A DNA stretch of 18,164 nt from an uncultured bacterium (lineage in GTDB: Bacteria > Desulfobacterota > Desulfovibrionia > Desulfovibrionales > Desulfovibrionaceae), in NCBI GenBank assembly GCA_905215675.1, contig CAJMRA010000008.1:1-18164 (forward strand), read 5' to 3'. Position numbers and translations under genes: made by a program. Position 1 is the stretch's first letter. Every line of letters starts with the position of its first letter. Shown one piece after another: positions 15,322 to 18,164 of the stretch. The notes below the pieces were generated by a model. The model searched no databases, had not been told where the DNA came from, and was given only the letters and a program-made list of their open reading frames with translations.

Positions 15322-15849
15322 ATGAAGCTGGAGATCGTTACCTACCCTGATCCGCGTCTGGCCCAGAAGTGCGAGCCCGTGACGGAAATAACCGACGAAT
15401 TGCGCACGCTGGCCGCGGACATGATTGAAACCATGTACGAAGCGCCGGGCGTGGGGCTGGCCGCCCCGCAGGTGGGCCGCAATATCCGCATGCTCGTCAT
15501 GGACCCCGATATCGGCGAGGAAGGAAGCGAACGCCGCCCGCGCGTTCTGATCAATCCCGAGCTGACGCTGGGAAAGGACATGATCCCCAGCGAACAGGAA
15601 GGATGCCTTTCCGTCCCCATGAACTACCGCGCCACCGTCAAGCGCGCGTCCACCGTGCATCTCAAGGCCACGGATCTTGACGGCAACAGCATTGACGAGG
15701 ACCTGGAAGGCTTTGCCGCCATCGTCGTGCAGCATGAATACGATCATCTCGACGGGATTCTGTTCATTGATCGGATAAGCCGCCTGCGGCGCAGCCTGTA
15801 CGACAGCAAGGTGAAAAAATGGCTGAAACGAAAGAGCGCTTCCGCATAG
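15322..15849 (+). CDS. def: Peptide deformylase
   Basis: A 175-residue metalloenzyme, usual length, that removes the formyl group from new polypeptides. All three family motifs are intact: GVGLAAPQ (43-50), EGCLSVP (93-99, metal ligand C95) and QHEYDHLDG (137-145, ligands H138 and H142, catalytic E139). The C-terminal end is basic (KVKKWLKRKSASA). It begins four bases after aspS and its last 31 bases overlap the start of fmt, so the formylation and deformylation genes are co-translated. Metal (iron, nickel or zinc) cannot be told from sequence. Confidence 0.97.
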   Translation: MKLEIVTYPDPRLAQKCEPVTEITDELRTLAADMIETMYEAPGVGLAAPQVGRNIRMLVMDPDIGEEGSERRPRVLINPELTLGKDMIPSEQEGCLSVPMNYRATVKRASTVHLKATDLDGNSIDEDLEGFAAIVVQHEYDHLDGILFIDRISRLRRSLYDSKVKKWLKRKSASA

Positions 15850-16814
15850 TCTTCATGGGAACGCCCGAGCTGGCCGCCACGGTGCTGCGCGCCGTGGCCG
15901 GCTGGCCGTCCGGGCGGCTCGCGGCCGTCTATACCCAGCCGGATCGCCCGGCCGGGCGCGGACACAAGCTGACGCCTTCCCCGGTCAAGGTGCTGGCGCA
16001 ATCGCTGGGCGTCCCCGTGGAGCAGCCGCTCAACTTCCGGGAGGAGGCGGCCTGCCGCACGCTGGCGGACTACAGGCCGGACTTTCTGCTTGTGGCGGCC
16101 TACGGTCTGCTGCTACCCCGTGCCGTCATCGAAACGCCGCGCTTCCCTCCGCTCAACGTGCATACCTCCCTGCTGCCGCGCTACCGCGGCGCGGCTCCCA
16201 TACAGCGCGCGCTGATGGAAAACTGGGACGCGAACGCCCAAACGGGCGTGTCTATCATGGAAATCGTGCAGGCGCTTGATGCCGGTCCCGTCTACGCGCA
16301 GGAAGCCCTGCCGCTGGCCGGACATACGGGCGGCACGCTCCATGACGCGCTGGCCGACATGGGCGGGCGTCTGCTGCTGTCCGTTCTGGATCAGTTTGTT
16401 GCGGGAACGGCCCGCGCGACGCCGCAGGACGAATCGCTGGCGACCTATGCGGCCAAACTGTCCAAGGCCGACGGTCATGTGGACTGGAACGCGCCCGCCG
16501 CCGCCGTGGACGCCCGGATACGGGCCGTGACTCCCTGGCCCGGCGCGCGTTCCCTCTTCCATTTTGACGGCAGGGAAGATCAACTGCTGCAACTGGGGCC
16601 GGGAACCATCCTGCGGGACCCGCTGCCGCGCGTGCTGCCCGGAAGCGTCTTCTGGGACGGCGCGACGCTGCGCGTGGCCTGCGCCGACGCCTGGTATGCG
16701 CTGGGGACGCTGCGCCCCCGGGGCAAGAAGGATATGGAAGCCCGCGCCTTCGTCAACGGTTTTGTCCGACCTGAAGGCAAGGGATTGTGCGGCCGCGCCG
16801 AACCGCCCGCATAA
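15819..16814 (+). CDS. fmt: Methionyl-tRNA formyltransferase
   Basis: A 331-residue enzyme that formylates initiator Met-tRNA using 10-formyl-tetrahydrofolate. The N-terminal Rossmann-type domain has RIVFMGTPELA (9-19) and QPDRPAGRGHKLTPSPVK (40-57). The catalytic residues are N113 and H115 in NVHTSLLPRYRGAAPIQRA and D154 in ALDAGPVY. The C-terminal domain (about 210-315) has KADGHVDWNAPAAAVDARIRA and TPWPGA, typical of the tRNA-binding part. The start overlaps the def end by 31 bases; AAGGTG (15808-15813) is five bases upstream. It is the last gene before a hairpin terminator. Confidence 0.97.
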   Translation: MAETKERFRIVFMGTPELAATVLRAVAGWPSGRLAAVYTQPDRPAGRGHKLTPSPVKVLAQSLGVPVEQPLNFREEAACRTLADYRPDFLLVAAYGLLLPRAVIETPRFPPLNVHTSLLPRYRGAAPIQRALMENWDANAQTGVSIMEIVQALDAGPVYAQEALPLAGHTGGTLHDALADMGGRLLLSVLDQFVAGTARATPQDESLATYAAKLSKADGHVDWNAPAAAVDARIRAVTPWPGARSLFHFDGREDQLLQLGPGTILRDPLPRVLPGSVFWDGATLRVACADAWYALGTLRPRGKKDMEARAFVNGFVRPEGKGLCGRAEPPA

Positions 16815-16881
16815 GAAACAGAAAGGGGAGGGAGCCTCGCGACCGACGGATCGCGGCGTTTTCCCTCCCTGTTTCTTTTTC
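16815..16881 (+). terminator. Candidate rho-independent terminator after fmt
   Basis: Right after the fmt stop, GAAACAG (16815-16821) pairs with CTGTTTC (16869-16875). Inside, GGAGGG (16827-16832) pairs with CCCTCC (16863-16868), and CGCGA (16838-16842) with TCGCG (16851-16855). A T-rich TTTCTTTTTC follows. The stem has an internal bulge, but arm length, position and the T-rich tail fit a terminator for the purF-fmt unit. Confidence 0.65.
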
Positions 16882-16882
16882 G

Positions 16883-16952
16883 GGCCGGGCGGCGCTGTGC
16901 CGCCGCCTCGCGTTTCACCTTTTTCAAAGGTGAAACGCTCTGAAAGGCGCTG
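16883..16952 (+). repeat. Family C structured repeat, copy C2
   Basis: It contains GGCCGGGC, the stem GGCGGC-GCTGT-GCCGCC, then a 13-bp perfect hairpin GCGTTTCACCTTT / AAAGGTGAAACGC with a TTC loop (16910-16938). The first part is nearly identical to 10473-10511 and 17131-17155. The second hairpin recurs in C3 with a different but still paired stem. Confidence 0.7.
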
Positions 16953-17085
16953 TTACAGCGTCCCTTTTGAGGCGCTGTTTTTTCTTTTTTGACATATGGG
17001 TCATGACGACGGCTTTTTTCGTTACAGACCCCGTTACGCCCCGAAAATCGGAATAGGCCGTTTTTTCATGGAGAGCCTTTGCCGT

Positions 17086-17194
17086 GCGGCCTGCCGTTTC
17101 GCGGAAAAACGCGGTTTTTTGCTCACTTTTGGCCGGGCGGCGCTGTGCCGCCGCGCGTTGTATCTTTTTCAAAGATAAGGCGCTCTGAAAAAGC
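17086..17194 (+). repeat. Family C structured repeat, copy C3, in the DUF116 leader
   Basis: From GCGGCCTGCCGTTTCGCGG it follows the MITE-like copy at 10428 onward: an A-tract/T-tract stem, GCTCACTTT, GGCCGGGC and GGCGGC-GCTGT-GCCGCC. It then has the hairpin TATCTTT-TTC-AAAGATA (17161-17177), the counterpart of the C2 hairpin with changed bases on both arms. It ends CTCTGAAAAAGC, the same 12 bases as one end of family A, one base before the DUF116 start codon. Confidence 0.7.
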
Positions 17195-17195
17195 C

Positions 17196-18050
17196 ATGAA
17201 ATTTCCCTTTCTACGCAAGTCTCCCTACGTGTTGCCGTCCGAACAGTACGGCGGCGGCCGCAAGCGTATTTTTCTCGGATTGCTTTCGGGGTCCTGCCTG
17301 CTGCTGGGTCTGGCGCTGGCGGTTCTGCTCGTGCTTCCCTGGGCCCTGCCCGGGGAGCATCTGCGCTGGCTCGGCCTGTTCAGTCTTGCTGTGGGTATCC
17401 TGCTGATTGTCGCCCTGTTCTGGCTTTGCCTGACGCTGATTTTTCATATCTATACGGCGCGGCTGTTTCCCGGCGTGGAGGCCGTGCGGCATGTGACCAT
17501 ACGCCTTCTCTTTCCCCTGATGGAACTGCTGGCAAAGGCTGTCCGGGTGGATCGCGCCAAGGTGCGGCGTTCCTTCATCAAGGTCAATAACGAATTCGTG
17601 CTGGCACGCGGCCTGCATACGACGCCCGATCGTCTGCTGCTGTTGTTGCCGCACTGCATACAGCGCAGCGCCTGTCCGCACCGCCTGACGCACAGTCTGG
17701 AGTTCTGCCGCCGTTGCGGCGCATGCCCGGTGGGCCCGCTGCTCGACCTGCGGGACAAGTACGGTTTCGCCATGGCCATTGCAACGGGGGGAACCATTGC
17801 GCGGCGCATCGTCATAGAGCGGCGGCCGCGCCTCATCATTGCCGTGGCCTGTGAGCGGGATTTGACCTCCGGCATTCAGGACAGCTATCCCTTGCCCGTC
17901 TTCGGCATTCTCAACGAGCGCCCCTGCGGTCCCTGTCTGGATACGCTTGTTCCCCTGCGGTCTCTGGAAGCCGCCGTGCGCCATTTTCTCGGACTCCCGC
18001 CGGAAGACGGCTTTCTTGGTCCGTTTCAGCGAAGAAAAACGTGCGACTAG
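17196..18050 (+). CDS. DUF116 domain integral membrane protein
   Basis: A 284-residue protein. Residues about 25-50 and 57-90 are strongly hydrophobic and form two membrane segments after a short basic N-terminus. From about 120 on it matches the DUF116 pattern as remembered: LLLLLPHCIQRSACP, FCRRCGACPVG, GGTIARR, VACERDLTSGIQD and NERPCGPC. Eight cysteines (C154, C160, C171, C174, C177, C219, C244, C247) are arranged like metal or Fe-S ligands on the cytoplasmic side. No biochemical function can be given. The ATG at 17196 is chosen because the in-frame upstream part is family C repeat; the ribosome site is weak. DUF116 genes are often beside fmt in this lineage, but here a terminator and repeats separate them. 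Confidence 0.85.
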   Translation: MKFPFLRKSPYVLPSEQYGGGRKRIFLGLLSGSCLLLGLALAVLLVLPWALPGEHLRWLGLFSLAVGILLIVALFWLCLTLIFHIYTARLFPGVEAVRHVTIRLLFPLMELLAKAVRVDRAKVRRSFIKVNNEFVLARGLHTTPDRLLLLLPHCIQRSACPHRLTHSLEFCRRCGACPVGPLLDLRDKYGFAMAIATGGTIARRIVIERRPRLIIAVACERDLTSGIQDSYPLPVFGILNERPCGPCLDTLVPLRSLEAAVRHFLGLPPEDGFLGPFQRRKTCD

Positions 18051-18051
18051 G

Positions 18052-18164
18052 GTGTGTTCACTAAGTCGTTCTTCTGGGGGGAAGGAAACCCCCTTGGCTA
18101 GCGCGCAAGGGGTGTTTCCTTCCCCCCAGGCCCCCCATCCTTCCCCCAACGCGCTTTTTCAGAG
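18052..18164 (-). repeat. Family A hairpin repeat, copy A3
   Basis: It begins one base after the DUF116 stop codon and continues to the window end. Its reverse complement matches A2 (6831-6942) with only scattered changes. The hairpin arms are 18076-18096 and 18106-18127, with one unpaired base, around a loop containing GCTAGC. On the DUF116 transcript it would form a stable 3' stem without a T-run. Confidence 0.85.

Larger units (their letters stand above)
16815..17195. other. fmt to DUF116 intergenic region, repeat-rich, no gene
   Basis: 381 bases without a supported gene. Contents: the fmt terminator stem, family C copy C2 (16883-16952), two copies of GGCGCTGT (around 16947 and 16971) followed by a T-rich run, about 100 bases with no recognised feature apart from TTGACA at 16989-16994 (no matching -10 at 17 bases), and family C copy C3 (17086-17194), which runs up to the next start codon. 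Confidence 0.65.

Noticed and set aside
17079..17195. In-frame N-terminal extension of the DUF116 protein
   Set aside because: It translates family C repeat; the ATG at 17196 gives a normal basic N-terminus before the first membrane helix.
1..18164. Composite transposon bounded by the inverted family A copies
   Set aside because: The interior is essential core genes in usual order, family A has no transposase, and a third copy lies inside.
1..18164. CRISPR arrays, tRNA or rRNA genes, prophage or IS transposase genes
   Set aside because: No regularly spaced repeats, cloverleaf, rRNA-like stretch or transposase motif was recognised on either strand.

Overview
The window is a GC-rich chromosomal core region, most likely from a Desulfovibrionaceae bacterium (Desulfovibrio-like). 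Three things suggest this: the order dnaA-dnaN-gyrB-gyrA-TPR lipoprotein, the block hisS-aspS-def-fmt followed by a DUF116 membrane protein, and individual protein traits (a cysteine-rich HisRS, an AspRS of apparently non-discriminating type, a PurF with iron-sulphur cysteines, and an M23 peptidase with a GPHLDFR motif). This placement comes from family knowledge, not from a database search.

Layout: 45-1487 (minus) is an exported M23 cell-wall peptidase, divergent from dnaA (1741-2994). The 1488-1740 gap carries DnaA-box-like direct repeats beside an AT-rich palindrome and is a weak oriC or dnaA-promoter candidate. Next come dnaN (3139-4293), gyrB (4293-6692, overlapping dnaN by one base), a 335-bp repeat-filled gap, gyrA (7028-9580) and a coupled TPR lipoprotein (9584-10366). 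After a second repeat-containing gap of 334 bp, purF-hisS-aspS-def-fmt (10701-16814) look like one transcription unit ending in a hairpin terminator. A third repeat-rich gap of 381 bp precedes a DUF116 integral membrane protein (17196-18050).

Functionally the left half is replication initiation and topology: initiator, sliding clamp and gyrase. The right half is purine synthesis plus translation: histidyl and aspartyl tRNA charging, initiator Met-tRNA formylation and N-terminal deformylation.

No new multigene system is visible. The least explained content is in the gaps. Three families of short structured repeats, called A, B and C here, recur in the window. Family A is an element of about 112 bp around a hairpin with 21-bp arms, present in three copies, one cut by the window start. 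Family B is a GAGC...GCTC hairpin. Family C is a GC-rich module that in one place sits inside a MITE-like unit with 12-bp terminal inverted repeats. Copies of A and of C show paired base changes that keep their stems, which points to selection on, or recent spread of, a folded element. No tRNA, rRNA, CRISPR array, IS transposase or broken gene was found.
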